Positions 17,846-25,802 of a stretch of DNA of 64,000 nt are shown here, piece after piece; within the stretch, counting starts at the first letter, position 1, and every line of letters begins with the position of its first letter. Made by a program: the position numbers and the translations under genes. Source of the DNA: DAHUYF01 sp035945115 (GTDB lineage: Bacteria > Pseudomonadota > Alphaproteobacteria > ATCC43930 > CGMCC-115725); NCBI GenBank assembly GCA_035945115.1, contig DASZAN010000194.1:1-64000 (forward strand), read 5' to 3'. The notes below the pieces were generated by a model that saw only the letters and a program-made list of their open reading frames with translations, had not been told where the DNA came from and did not search any database.

Positions 17846-19285
17846 TTACACGTTGAGGAGCCGCTCGCGCCGCCGCTGGACCGAGGAAGGGATGCGCATC
17901 GCCTCGCGGTATTTCGCCACCGTGCGGCGGGCGATGTCGATGCCTTCCTTGAGCAGGATCTCGACAACGCGGTCGTCGGAGAGAACGTCGTCCGCCTCGG
18001 CCTCGATGAGCGCCTTGATGCGAAAGCGCACCGCCTCGGCCGAGAGCGCTTCACCGCCGCTCGCCGCGGCGATGGCCGAGGTGAAGAAGTATTTGAGCTC
18101 GAAGATGCCGCGCGGGGTCGCCATGTACTTGTTCGAGGTGACGCGGCTCACCGTGCTTTCGTGCATGGCGATCGCCTCGGCGATGTCGCGCAGCACGAGC
18201 GGGCGCAAATGCTGCACGCCGTGGCGGAAGAAGCCCTCTTGCTGGCGCACGATCTCCGTCGCCACTTTGAGGATCGTGGTGGCGCGCTGATGCAGCGCCT
18301 TCACGAGCCAATTCGCCTGCTGGTACCGTTCGCTGAGATAGTCGCGCTCCGCCTTGCTGCGCGCGGCGCCGCTCACCTCGGCATAGTAGCGGTTGTTGAC
18401 GAGGACGCGCGGCAACGTCTCGCTGTTGAGCTCGATCGCCCAGCCGCGCCCTTGCGGACGCACCATGACGTCGGGGATCACCGGTTCGGCGCCGCTGGTA
18501 TCGAAGGCGAGACCCGGCTTGGGATTGAGCGCCTTCAGCTCCGCCACCATCTCGGCGAGGTCGTCGCCATCGACGCCGCAAAGTTGCATCAGCGCCGGCG
18601 CGTTGCGGTTCGCCAGCAGCGGCAGATTGTCGAGCAGCGCCTGCATCGCCGGATCGAGCCGGTTGCGATCCCTGAGCTGGAGCGCGAGGCACTCGGGGAG
18701 CGTGCGGGCGAAGATGCCGGGCGGATCGAAGCATTGCAGCAGCTTCAATGTCGCCTCGACCCGCTCGATGGTGCAGCCCAGTCGCTCGGCCACGTCGGCA
18801 AGCTCGCCGCGGAGATATCCGCCCTCGTCGACCATATCGACGAGATGCGCGCCGATCATGCGGTCGATGGGGTCGGCGATATCGAGCGAGAGCTGAGCCA
18901 GCAGATGGTCGTGCAAGGTCTCGGGACGCGTCAGCGTCTGGTCGAGTCCGGGGAGCGCGCCGCCGCCGCCGTCCCGCGTCGTCCGGCTCTGCCACGCCGC
19001 GGGATCGCCGGCGAGGTCGAGATTGCCTTCGCCCTCGACGCCCGCGGCCTCCTGCCAGAGCGTCACCTCGTCGCCGCCGTCCTCCTCCGCGGCTGGCGCC
19101 GGCTCGGCCACGCCGTCGGCCGGGGTCTCATCGCGTTCGAGCAGCGGATTCTGCTCGAGCTCGCCTTCTATAAAGGTGGAGAGCTCGAGGTTCGACAGCT
19201 GCAGCAGCTTGATCGCCTGCTGCAGCTGCGGCGTCATCACCAGCGCTTGCGTCTGTCGGAGATCGAGCCTCTGAGTGAGGGCCAT
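17846..19285 (-). CDS. rpoN: RNA polymerase sigma-54 factor
   Basis: Directs transcription of nitrogen and other activator-dependent genes from -24/-12 promoters. 479 residues. Region I is MALTQRLDLRQTQALVMTPQLQQAIKLL. Region II is acidic. The core-binding and helix-turn-helix parts follow (ALVLRDIAEAIAMHESTVSR), and the C-terminal RpoN box reads ARRTVAKYREAMRIPSS. In most alphaproteobacteria lptB lies just upstream; here that place is taken by the mobile elements and the 21-25.6 kb operon. Confidence 0.97.
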   Translation of the reverse strand: MALTQRLDLRQTQALVMTPQLQQAIKLLQLSNLELSTFIEGELEQNPLLERDETPADGVAEPAPAAEEDGGDEVTLWQEAAGVEGEGNLDLAGDPAAWQSRTTRDGGGGALPGLDQTLTRPETLHDHLLAQLSLDIADPIDRMIGAHLVDMVDEGGYLRGELADVAERLGCTIERVEATLKLLQCFDPPGIFARTLPECLALQLRDRNRLDPAMQALLDNLPLLANRNAPALMQLCGVDGDDLAEMVAELKALNPKPGLAFDTSGAEPVIPDVMVRPQGRGWAIELNSETLPRVLVNNRYYAEVSGAARSKAERDYLSERYQQANWLVKALHQRATTILKVATEIVRQQEGFFRHGVQHLRPLVLRDIAEAIAMHESTVSRVTSNKYMATPRGIFELKYFFTSAIAAASGGEALSAEAVRFRIKALIEAEADDVLSDDRVVEILLKEGIDIARRTVAKYREAMRIPSSVQRRRERLLNV

Positions 19286-19349
19286 GATGGCGAGCTTATA
19301 GCGCCGACCGAGTCATGGCTGCAAATATCGGGCCAACTCCTTGACGGAG

Positions 19350-19358
19350 CGTTAAGTG
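19350..19358. repeat. 9-bp direct repeat, copy 1 (left flank of element A)
   Basis: CGTTAAGTG directly before the inverted end of element A. Identical copies stand at 20180-20188 and 21091-21099. Reads as a target-site duplication. Confidence 0.75.
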
Positions 19359-19471
19359 GGCAGTGGGTCAGTTTGAATTTCGCCGATGAATCCGGCACTT
19401 GTGGCAATTCTGCCAAGCGCCGATACAAAGTCTAAGGGCCAGAAGGCTCAACGCTCGGCACGGGGTGCTAA

Positions 19472-19792
19472 AGCCCGCCGCGTTGCGTCGGTGCGAAGTC
19501 GGAAGTGATCTTAGGTTCGCCCGATCCTAAGCACATTGCGACGGGCTACGTCGAGCGTCAGAACCTCAACATGCGAATGAGCATGCGGCGGCTTACGCGT
19601 TTGACGAATGAGTTCTCAAAAAAGTTCGAGAACCACGCGCACTCGGTCGCTATCCATTTCACGTATTACAATTTCGTCCGCATCCACCAGACCACGCGCG
19701 TAACGCCCGCGATGGCGGCTGGTATCACCAAAAAACTTTGGGACCTGAGCGATATGGTGCGTGTGATAGAAGAGTGGAAAGCGGCTCAATAG
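19472..19792 (+). pseudogene. IS1-like transposase, C-terminal remnant (element A)
   Basis: The frame SPPRCVGAKSEVILGSPDPK, then YVERQNLNMRMSMRRLTRLT, FENHAHSVAIHF and RIHQTTRVTPAMAAGI matches the end of IS1-type DDE transposases, whose usual text here is AECIGAKREVITGNPDP. A stop codon stands just before it (19469) and the N-terminal two-thirds is missing. It ends normally at TAG 19790-19792. Confidence 0.85.
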
Positions 19793-19807
19793 CTAGTGGA
19801 GGGTAAC

Positions 19808-20176
19808 ATGCGAATTGATGTGACCTTTATCAGCTTCGGGCTGGTATTCCTGATCTGCGGGATAGCATTCGGAATGTGGATGGGCGCACGTGGTGATTTC
19901 CAGTTTGCGGACGCCCACGCCCATTTGAATTTGTTGGGCTTCGTTGTGCCGACGATTTATGGTCTGATTCATCGCGCCTACCCGAGCTTAGCACTTTCCC
20001 GCCTGGCTTGGCCCCAATGCATCGCGCATTTCGTCGGAGTCCTAATTTTCGTTCCGGGCATTGTGGTCGTCACTCTGACGGGCAACCAGCTTATCGTGAT
20101 CGTCGGTTCCATTATGGTCGTACTGGCCGCGTTGACCTTTGGGTTTGTCTTTTTCACCGCAGATAAATCAAACTGA
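19808..20176 (+). CDS. Small multi-pass membrane protein, heme-copper-oxidase-subunit-I-like
   Basis: 122 residues with four hydrophobic segments, roughly 5-25, 37-55, 70-90 and 95-115. The notable motif is ADAHAHLNLLGFVVPTIYGL. It resembles the HxHxNLxG helix of short proteins related to the heme-binding helices of oxidase subunit I. GGAGGG lies four bases before the ATG. Passenger of element A: it starts 15 bases after the transposase stop and ends just before the right inverted end. Heme binding is inference only. Confidence 0.7.
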   Translation: MRIDVTFISFGLVFLICGIAFGMWMGARGDFQFADAHAHLNLLGFVVPTIYGLIHRAYPSLALSRLAWPQCIAHFVGVLIFVPGIVVVTLTGNQLIVIVGSIMVVLAALTFGFVFFTADKSN

Positions 20177-20179
20177 CCC

Positions 20180-20188
20180 CGTTAAGTG
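20180..20188. repeat. 9-bp direct repeat, copy 2 (between elements A and B)
   Basis: CGTTAAGTG between the shortened right end of element A and the left end of element B. Confidence 0.75.
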
Positions 20189-20312
20189 GGCGGTGTTTCA
20201 GTTTGAATTTTGCCCGATGAATCCGGCACTTGTGGCATTTCTGCCAAGCGCCCAGACTCGCCGCCATGGGCGAAAAACGACTCAAGCGACCGGCGTGACC
20301 CGATACCAACCG

Positions 20313-20537
20313 GATGAGCATGCGCCGGTTCACGCGGCCACCAATGCTTTCTCAAAGAAGTTCGAGAACCACGCGCATTCCGTTGCGGTTCATTTCATGT
20401 ATTACAATTTCGTCCGCATCCACCAGACCACGCGCTTCACGCCGGCAATGGCGGCGGGCGTCACCGACAAGCTTTGAGAGCGTGGCGATATAGTGCGGGT
20501 GTTGGAGCAGTGGGAAGCAGCGCAAAAAGCGGCCTAA
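20313..20537 (+). pseudogene. IS1-like transposase remnant with frameshift and nonsense codon (element B)
   Basis: MSMRRFTR is in one frame and NAFSKKFENHAHSVAVHF, VRIHQTTRFTPAMAAGVTDK in another, because one base is missing near 20335. The conserved Trp after DKL is TGA at 20475-20477, where element A reads TGG. The old reading continues to TAA at 20535-20537. Clearly inactive. Confidence 0.85.
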
Positions 20538-20541
20538 CGCG

Positions 20542-21033
20542 CTACTTTAGTAATTTTTCGCGTCGCCATTTGATCAGCATTTCGCGTGTTTGGTTGTGCA
20601 GACGTCTTGCCGACCGTTCCATTTTTCGAGCAAAATCGTCCGATTCCCGAGCCTTTTTTATTGCTGCTTCTGCATACTCATGAAGCTCGGCATGCTCCCT
20701 GCGCTCTGCTTCTATCTTCTTGTCATTGTCCTCTATCATTTGGCCGAGCCGTTCCTGCCGACGGTACAATCTCATCACTGGTATCAGCATTGTAAAACAG
20801 CACGCCAACCCAAAAGATAGGTCACCTAAGATAACGACGGACCACCGTGCGCTTTCGCTATTCAAGTTGCCCACTAATGACTCAATATATTCGACTTGTT
20901 GTACGCCGAGGACGTGAATGAGCAATTCCTTTGGGGCCAACCCAACGAATTGAAGGCCAGCAAAAATAGCGGTCGAAAAGATACTGAGGATCGGTGCGGC
21001 GACCGAGATAAAGCGTCGCGTTCTTCTACGCAT
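20542..21033 (-). CDS. Two-helix membrane protein with coiled-coil tail, unknown function
   Basis: 163 residues. Hydrophobic segments at about 10-32 (FISVAAPILSIFSTAIFAGL) and 65-88 (SVVILGDLSFGLACCFTMLI), then a long charged helix, QERLGQMIEDNDKKIEAERR onward, likely a cytoplasmic coiled coil. Composition is visibly lower in GC than the neighbouring core genes. Passenger of element B, in reverse orientation to the transposase tail. No family recognised; GAGG lies about 12 bases before the ATG. Confidence 0.6.
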   Translation of the reverse strand: MRRRTRRFISVAAPILSIFSTAIFAGLQFVGLAPKELLIHVLGVQQVEYIESLVGNLNSESARWSVVILGDLSFGLACCFTMLIPVMRLYRRQERLGQMIEDNDKKIEAERREHAELHEYAEAAIKKARESDDFARKMERSARRLHNQTREMLIKWRREKLLK

Positions 21034-21090
21034 GTGGTGATCTTACCTCAAGCCGGGGAGAGGTCGCCCATTTCAAACTGACCCACTGCC

Positions 21091-21099
21091 CGTTAAGTG
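21091..21099. repeat. 9-bp direct repeat, copy 3 (right flank of element B)
   Basis: CGTTAAGTG directly after the perfect right end of element B, in the same orientation as the other two copies. Confidence 0.75.
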
Positions 21100-21230
21100 A
21101 TTGAGAAGTCCGCGCGCTTTGCCCATCGCGCGGGTCGAGGACGGCCGGGAATTCAAGGGATATTAACGAAGTCGCGCTATCCCAGACGATGCGTCGCGGT
21201 GCCCAGCCGCGGTAGGGATAGGCGAAGCAC

Positions 21231-22478
21231 ATGGACAGCGGTGGCCCGCTGCACGTCGCAGCGGCAACGAAGCCAATGACGCCGATCGGCGTCGCGCGAT
21301 TGTCGAAGATGATGTTCGACGGCGAGGATCTGACCCCGCTCTGGCGCGAGCTCATCGGCAAATATGTCTACACGCCCGATGACGCGGCGGCGCTCATGGA
21401 CCTGGCGACGATCGAGCAGCTCTTCGGCAACCGCCAGGACGGCCTCGCCCGCCAAGCCGAAGCGCTCGAAATTTGCCGCCTCTACCGCTCGCCCGCTCCC
21501 GCCACATCGCCGCGCCTCAAGCTGCTGGCGCTCGCCGCGCCCGGCGACATGAGCGCCAACACGCCACTCGAATTTCTGCTGCAGGAGAGCGACATCGCGC
21601 TCGAGACGCTGTACGTCGTCCCGAGCGTCCCGCTGCCTTCGCCGCTCCCCGAGCACGATGTTGCCTTCGTCGCGATCGGCGAGTCAGACGAGAACGCACC
21701 GTCGCTCGCGGCGCTCTCGCCCGCGCTGCCCAATTGGCCGCGACCGGTGATCAACACGCCAGAGCGTATCGCCTCGCTCTCGCGCCAGCGCCTTCATGCC
21801 GCGCTCGCCGATGCGCCGGGCGTGGTCATCCCCATGACCGTGCGCGTCGACCGCGGCGCCCTTGCTGGGCTCGCCGCCGGTGCGGCGGGCGTGCGCGATC
21901 TCCTCGCCGACGGCGAGTTCCCGATCATCGCCCGGCCCGTCGATTCCCATGCCGGGCGCGGCCTGATGAAGCTCGACGATGCGACTGCGGTGAGCGCTTA
22001 TCTGGGCGTGCAATCCGAGGCACAGTTCTACATCTCGCGCTTCGTCGATTATCGCGGCAAGGACGGGCTCTTCCGCAAATACCGCATCGTCTTCATCGAG
22101 GGACGCGCCTACGCCTGTCACATGGCGATCAGCGATCAGTGGATGATCTACTACCTCAATGCCAACATGAAGGAGAGCGCGCAAAAGCGCGCCGAGGAAG
22201 CGCAGTTCATGCGCGACTTCGACAGCGACTTCGCGCGCCGCCACGGCGCGGCGCTCGCGTCGATCGCGGCGCGCGTCGGGCTCGATTATTTCGGCATCGA
22301 TTGCGGCGAGAGCGCCGACGGCGGTCTCCTCGTCTTCGAGGCGGACATCGCCATGATCGTCCACGCGATGGATAGCCTCGAGGTCTATCCCTACAAGGCG
22401 CCGCAGATGTGCAAGGTCTTTGCCGCCTTTCGCGACATGCTCTATCGCAAGAGCGGCGGCGCGGAGGCTGCGGCGTGA
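21231..22478 (+). CDS. ATP-grasp-fold protein with helical N-terminus, unknown substrate
   Basis: 415 residues. An N-terminal helical part (ALMDLATIEQLFGNRQDGLA, TPR-like) is followed by a pre-ATP-grasp Rossmann-like section (LKLLALAAPGDM). The ATP-grasp core has FPIIARPVDSHAGRGLMKLD (phosphate loop), FRKYRIVFIEGRAYACHMAI and LDYFGIDC. The metal-binding end is LLVFEADIAMIVHAMDS, with Glu and Asp where many relatives have Glu and Asn. Such enzymes join a carboxylate to an amine through an acyl phosphate. First of three coupled genes: its stop overlaps the decarboxylase start (GTGA). MTPIGVARLSKMMF at 21276 is an alternative start. Confidence 0.8.
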   Translation: MDSGGPLHVAAATKPMTPIGVARLSKMMFDGEDLTPLWRELIGKYVYTPDDAAALMDLATIEQLFGNRQDGLARQAEALEICRLYRSPAPATSPRLKLLALAAPGDMSANTPLEFLLQESDIALETLYVVPSVPLPSPLPEHDVAFVAIGESDENAPSLAALSPALPNWPRPVINTPERIASLSRQRLHAALADAPGVVIPMTVRVDRGALAGLAAGAAGVRDLLADGEFPIIARPVDSHAGRGLMKLDDATAVSAYLGVQSEAQFYISRFVDYRGKDGLFRKYRIVFIEGRAYACHMAISDQWMIYYLNANMKESAQKRAEEAQFMRDFDSDFARRHGAALASIAARVGLDYFGIDCGESADGGLLVFEADIAMIVHAMDSLEVYPYKAPQMCKVFAAFRDMLYRKSGGAEAAA

Positions 22479-24001
22479 GCCGCAAACGCGCCGCCGCCGA
22501 GCCCACGGCGCAGCAAGGCGAGAGCCTCGATCCCCAGGATTGGGAGGCGCTGCGCAGCACCTTTCATGACGCGATCGATCTCGCGATCGATCACCTCCGC
22601 GACATCCGACAGCAGCCGGTGTGGCGGCAAACGCCTGACGCTGTGAAAGCACGCCTTTCCGCTGCCCTGCCGCGCAAGCCGGCGCCGCTCGACGAGGTGC
22701 TCGCGCGCTTTGCCGAGGACATCCTTCCCTACGGCACCGGCAACATCCATCCGCGCTTTTTCGGTTGGGTGCATGGCAGCGGCAATCTCGCGGGCGCGCT
22801 CGGCGAGATGTTGGCCGCCGCCATGAATTGCAATGTCGGCGGCCGCGATCACGTCGCCGTCTATGTCGAGCGCCAAGTAATCGAGTGGTGCAAGGAAGTG
22901 TTCGGCTATCCCGCCGAGAGCAGCGGCATCCTGACGAGCGGCACCTCGATGGGAACGGTGATCGCGCTCGCCGCAGCGCGCGATGCGCGGACGGGCGGCA
23001 TGGTGCGGCGGCAGGGCGTCGGCGCCGCGCCGCGCCCGCTGGTGGGATACGCCTCGAGCGAAGCGCACAACTCCGTCGCCAAAGCCTTCTCGCTGCTGGG
23101 TCTCGGCCAGGAGGCGCTTCGCCTCGTCCCGGCCGATGCCGCCTTCCGCCTTCCTCCCGAGCGCTTGAAGGCGATGATCGCCGCCGATCGCGCGCAGGGT
23201 CTGCTGCCGATGGTGGTGGTCGCGTCCGCCGGCACCGTCAACACCGGCGCGATCGACGACCTCGCCGCGCTCGCTGCGGTGTGCAAAGAGGAGGGCCTCT
23301 GGCTCCACGTCGACGCGGCGTTTGGCGGGCTCGCCATCCTGACGCGCGATCAGCGCGCACGGCTTGCGCCCATTGCCCAAGCCGATTCGCTCGCCTTCGA
23401 TTTTCACAAGTGGCTGCAAGTTCCCTACGACGCCGGCTGCGTCCTCATCAAAGATGAGGGCGCGCACCGCGCCGCTTTCTCCGCGCGGCGCGATTATCTG
23501 GCGCCGGCGGAGCGCGGGCTCGCCGGCGGCGAGCCGTGGTTCTGCGAATACGGGCCGGAGCTCTCGCGCGGCTTTCGCGCTCTCAAGATCTGGTTCACCA
23601 TCAAGGCCTACGGCATGGATCGGCTCGCCGAGGTGGTGGCGCGCAACTGCCGGCAGGCCAATCTGCTGGGCCGCGCCGTCGAATCCTGCGACGATCTCGA
23701 GCTCTTGGCGCCGGTGAGCCTCAACATCGTCTGCTTCCGCTATCTCACGCGCGAGGTGCCGGACGAGGCGCTCGACAAGCTCAACGAGGACATCGTCGCC
23801 GATCTCCAGATCGAAGGCATCGCCGCGCCCTCGACGACGAAGATCGGCGGCAAGACCGCGATCCGCGTCGCCCTCACCAATCATCGCACCACCACCGAGG
23901 ATCTCGCCATCCTCGCCGACGCGGTGCGGCGCTTGGGGAAGCGCCGCGTCGCCGCCGAGCGGGCCGCATCAGCCGAAAGAGCGCTCGTCCTCTCGCCATG
24001 A
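22475..24001 (+). CDS. PLP-dependent amino acid decarboxylase, aromatic-amino-acid decarboxylase family
   Basis: 508 residues, fold type I, group II decarboxylase. PLP lysine in LAFDFHKWLQVPYDAGC; the aspartate that holds the pyridine nitrogen in WLHVDAAFGGLAIL; also GILTSGTSMGTVIALAAARD, SSEAHNSVAKAFSLLGLG and VVASAGTVNTGAIDDL. Family members act on tryptophan, phenylalanine, DOPA, histidine or glutamate; the substrate here is not readable. GTG start at 22475 overlaps the ATP-grasp stop, and its stop overlaps the next ATG. It would supply an amine to the pathway. Confidence 0.88.
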   Translation: MSRKRAAAEPTAQQGESLDPQDWEALRSTFHDAIDLAIDHLRDIRQQPVWRQTPDAVKARLSAALPRKPAPLDEVLARFAEDILPYGTGNIHPRFFGWVHGSGNLAGALGEMLAAAMNCNVGGRDHVAVYVERQVIEWCKEVFGYPAESSGILTSGTSMGTVIALAAARDARTGGMVRRQGVGAAPRPLVGYASSEAHNSVAKAFSLLGLGQEALRLVPADAAFRLPPERLKAMIAADRAQGLLPMVVVASAGTVNTGAIDDLAALAAVCKEEGLWLHVDAAFGGLAILTRDQRARLAPIAQADSLAFDFHKWLQVPYDAGCVLIKDEGAHRAAFSARRDYLAPAERGLAGGEPWFCEYGPELSRGFRALKIWFTIKAYGMDRLAEVVARNCRQANLLGRAVESCDDLELLAPVSLNIVCFRYLTREVPDEALDKLNEDIVADLQIEGIAAPSTTKIGGKTAIRVALTNHRTTTEDLAILADAVRRLGKRRVAAERAASAERALVLSP

Positions 24002-25596
24002 CCACTGTCGCTTTCGATCGCTTGGCCGAGCTGTTCGCGCCGTTGGCGCATCTGCTGGCGAGCGGCGGCGACACGCGGCTCGCGCTCGATCCGGCGACGC
24101 GCCTCAACGGCTATGGCTGCCGCCCCTATCCGCGGCCGGAGGCGATCACCTTCGCCTCCTCCACCGCGACGTCCATCTCCGAGCGCGCCTATGCCGCGGC
24201 CGAGGCGGCTCAGGCGGCACTCATCCGCACGGCGCTCCGCGACGGGCTCGAACCCGCCTTCGACGCGCGCGTCGAGGCGCTGCGCAGCGAGCTCATCGAT
24301 TTGCTCGAGCTTGGCGGCGGCGGGGTTGAGATCGTCTTCTCGCCGTCGGGAACCGATTCCGAGCTCCACGCCGTCTTCCTCGCGCGCGCCGTGCTCGGCA
24401 CGCCGCTCACCAGCATCGTCGTCGCCTCCGACGAGACCGGGAGCGGCGTGCCCTATGCAAGCTGCGGCAAGCATTTCAACACGCGGACGGCGCAGGGCGC
24501 CGCCGTCGAGAAGGGGAATCCCATCGCCGGCCTTGCCGAAGACCTGGTGACGCTCTCGCTGCCGCTCCGGCACGATGGCGGTGCACCACCGACGCTCCGC
24601 GACATGGACGCGGCGGTGCTCGAGGCGGTGGCGCGGGCGATCACGCAAGGTCGGTGCGTGCTGCTCCATGTGATGGATCACTCGAAGCTCGGCGCGCGTT
24701 GCCCCAGCCTCGCCTGCCTCGCGCAGATTCGCGCGCGCTGGGGCGCGGCCGTGCAGATCGTCGTCGATGCCTGCCAGATGCGGCTCGGCCGCGCGCGGCT
24801 CCGCGCGCATCTCGATGAAGGTCACATGGTGCTGATCACCGGCTCGAAATTCTTCACCGGTCCGCCTTTCAGCGGCGCGCTGCTGGTGCCGCGGCGCTTC
24901 GCGGCGGCGATGACGAGCGCCGACGGCGTGCCTATCGGGCTTGCCGACTACACCAGCGCAAGCGATTGGCCGCGCCCCTGGGCGGGCGTGCGGGCCGCGC
25001 TGCGCGAACGGGCCAATTTCGGCCAGCTGCTGCGCTGGATCGCGGCGGCAGAGGAAATGCGCGACTACTTCGCGGTCCCCACGAGCTACCGCCGAGAGAC
25101 GCTCGCGCGCTTTGCCGCGACGGTGCCGGCGCTCATCGATGACGCCGGCTTTCTCGATTTGCTTCCGGACCATGACCGGTCTGCTGGTAATGACGACGAG
25201 GAGATGGCGACGCGCACCATCTTTCCCTTCCTGGTGCGGCGCGACGGCCGGCCGATGTCGTTCGCGCAATGCGCCACGCTCTACCGCGCGCTCAACGAGG
25301 ATGTCTCGGCGCAACTGCCAGGCGCCACAGCCGACGAGCGCGCGCTCGCGGCGCGGCTCTGTCACATCGGCCAACCCGTCCTGCTCGGCGCCGCGGCCGA
25401 TGATCCCGGCGCTTTGCGCATCAGCGCCGGCGCGCGCGTCGTCTCGGAGACCTGGTCGATCGCCGGCGAGGACGCGGTGATCGCCAATCTCGCCCGTGAA
25501 TTCACCGAGATCCGCACCGTCCTCGCCAAGCTCGCCTTGCTAGTGCGCCACTTCGAGGCGATCGAGCGCGCGTCGCAAAATAGGCGCGCCGCTTAG
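23998..25596 (+). CDS. PLP-dependent enzyme, aminotransferase-class-V-like, unknown reaction
   Basis: 532 residues, longer than typical class V enzymes. Fold-type-I marks: VEIVFSPSGTDSELHAVFLA (cofactor phosphate region), VLLHVMDHSKLGARCPSLAC, VQIVVDACQMRLGR (Asp to the pyridine nitrogen) and LITGSKFFTGPPFSGALLVP with the probable PLP lysine. Resembles the cysteine desulfurase/kynureninase group in layout but lacks their signatures. ATG at 23998 overlaps the decarboxylase stop (ATGA). Third gene of the operon. Aminotransferase, lyase or desulfurase activity all remain possible. Confidence 0.75.
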   Translation: MTTVAFDRLAELFAPLAHLLASGGDTRLALDPATRLNGYGCRPYPRPEAITFASSTATSISERAYAAAEAAQAALIRTALRDGLEPAFDARVEALRSELIDLLELGGGGVEIVFSPSGTDSELHAVFLARAVLGTPLTSIVVASDETGSGVPYASCGKHFNTRTAQGAAVEKGNPIAGLAEDLVTLSLPLRHDGGAPPTLRDMDAAVLEAVARAITQGRCVLLHVMDHSKLGARCPSLACLAQIRARWGAAVQIVVDACQMRLGRARLRAHLDEGHMVLITGSKFFTGPPFSGALLVPRRFAAAMTSADGVPIGLADYTSASDWPRPWAGVRAALRERANFGQLLRWIAAAEEMRDYFAVPTSYRRETLARFAATVPALIDDAGFLDLLPDHDRSAGNDDEEMATRTIFPFLVRRDGRPMSFAQCATLYRALNEDVSAQLPGATADERALAARLCHIGQPVLLGAAADDPGALRISAGARVVSETWSIAGEDAVIANLAREFTEIRTVLAKLALLVRHFEAIERASQNRRAA

Positions 25597-25629
25597 TGCG
25601 GTTATCAGGCAACGGCCTCGCAACGGAGA

Positions 25630-25719
25630 CGTCATTGCGAGGAGGCATCGCCGACGACGCAATACAGAGCCAACGCGCACCGACTTAGCCTGGATTGCGT
25701 CGCTGCGCTCGCAATGACG
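25630..25719. repeat. REP-like 90-bp imperfect palindrome, copy 1
   Basis: Begins CGTCATTGCGAGGAGGC and ends GCTGCGCTCGCAATGACG; the two ends are inverse copies around a variable middle. Same length and end sequence as the unit at 42939-43028. Such CATTGCGAG palindromes are spread through many alphaproteobacterial intergenic regions. It lies between the PLP operon and lptB, which converge, and may help to end transcripts. Confidence 0.75.
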
Positions 25720-25802
25720 ATCCCTCGTTCCAGCTAAATGGGTCTCCACATCCCCTTCCTTCCACGGTGGGGAAACGCAAAGAAGCCGGGCGGAGAATTG
25801 GG

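Larger units (their letters stand above)
19359..20179 (+). mobile_element. IS1-derived mini-element A with passenger gene
   Basis: The left end GGCAGTGGGTCAGTTTGAA is an exact 19-bp inverse of the right end of element B. The right end here is the shortened TCAAACTGACCC, lacking the last six bases. Inside are a short segment shared with element B (GATGAATCCGGCACTTGTGG and onward), the last third of an IS1-type transposase, and one intact membrane-protein gene. No full transposase remains, so movement would need one supplied from elsewhere. 821 bases. Confidence 0.7.
20189..21090. mobile_element. IS1-derived mini-element B with passenger gene
   Basis: Left end GGCGGTGTTTCAGTTTGAA (three changes from element A), right end TTCAAACTGACCCACTGCC at 21072-21090. 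Contains the same opening segment as element A, a more decayed transposase tail and a passenger gene on the minus strand. 902 bases. The opening 65 bases of A and B are nearly the same, then the two differ, then agree again over the transposase tail. Confidence 0.7.
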
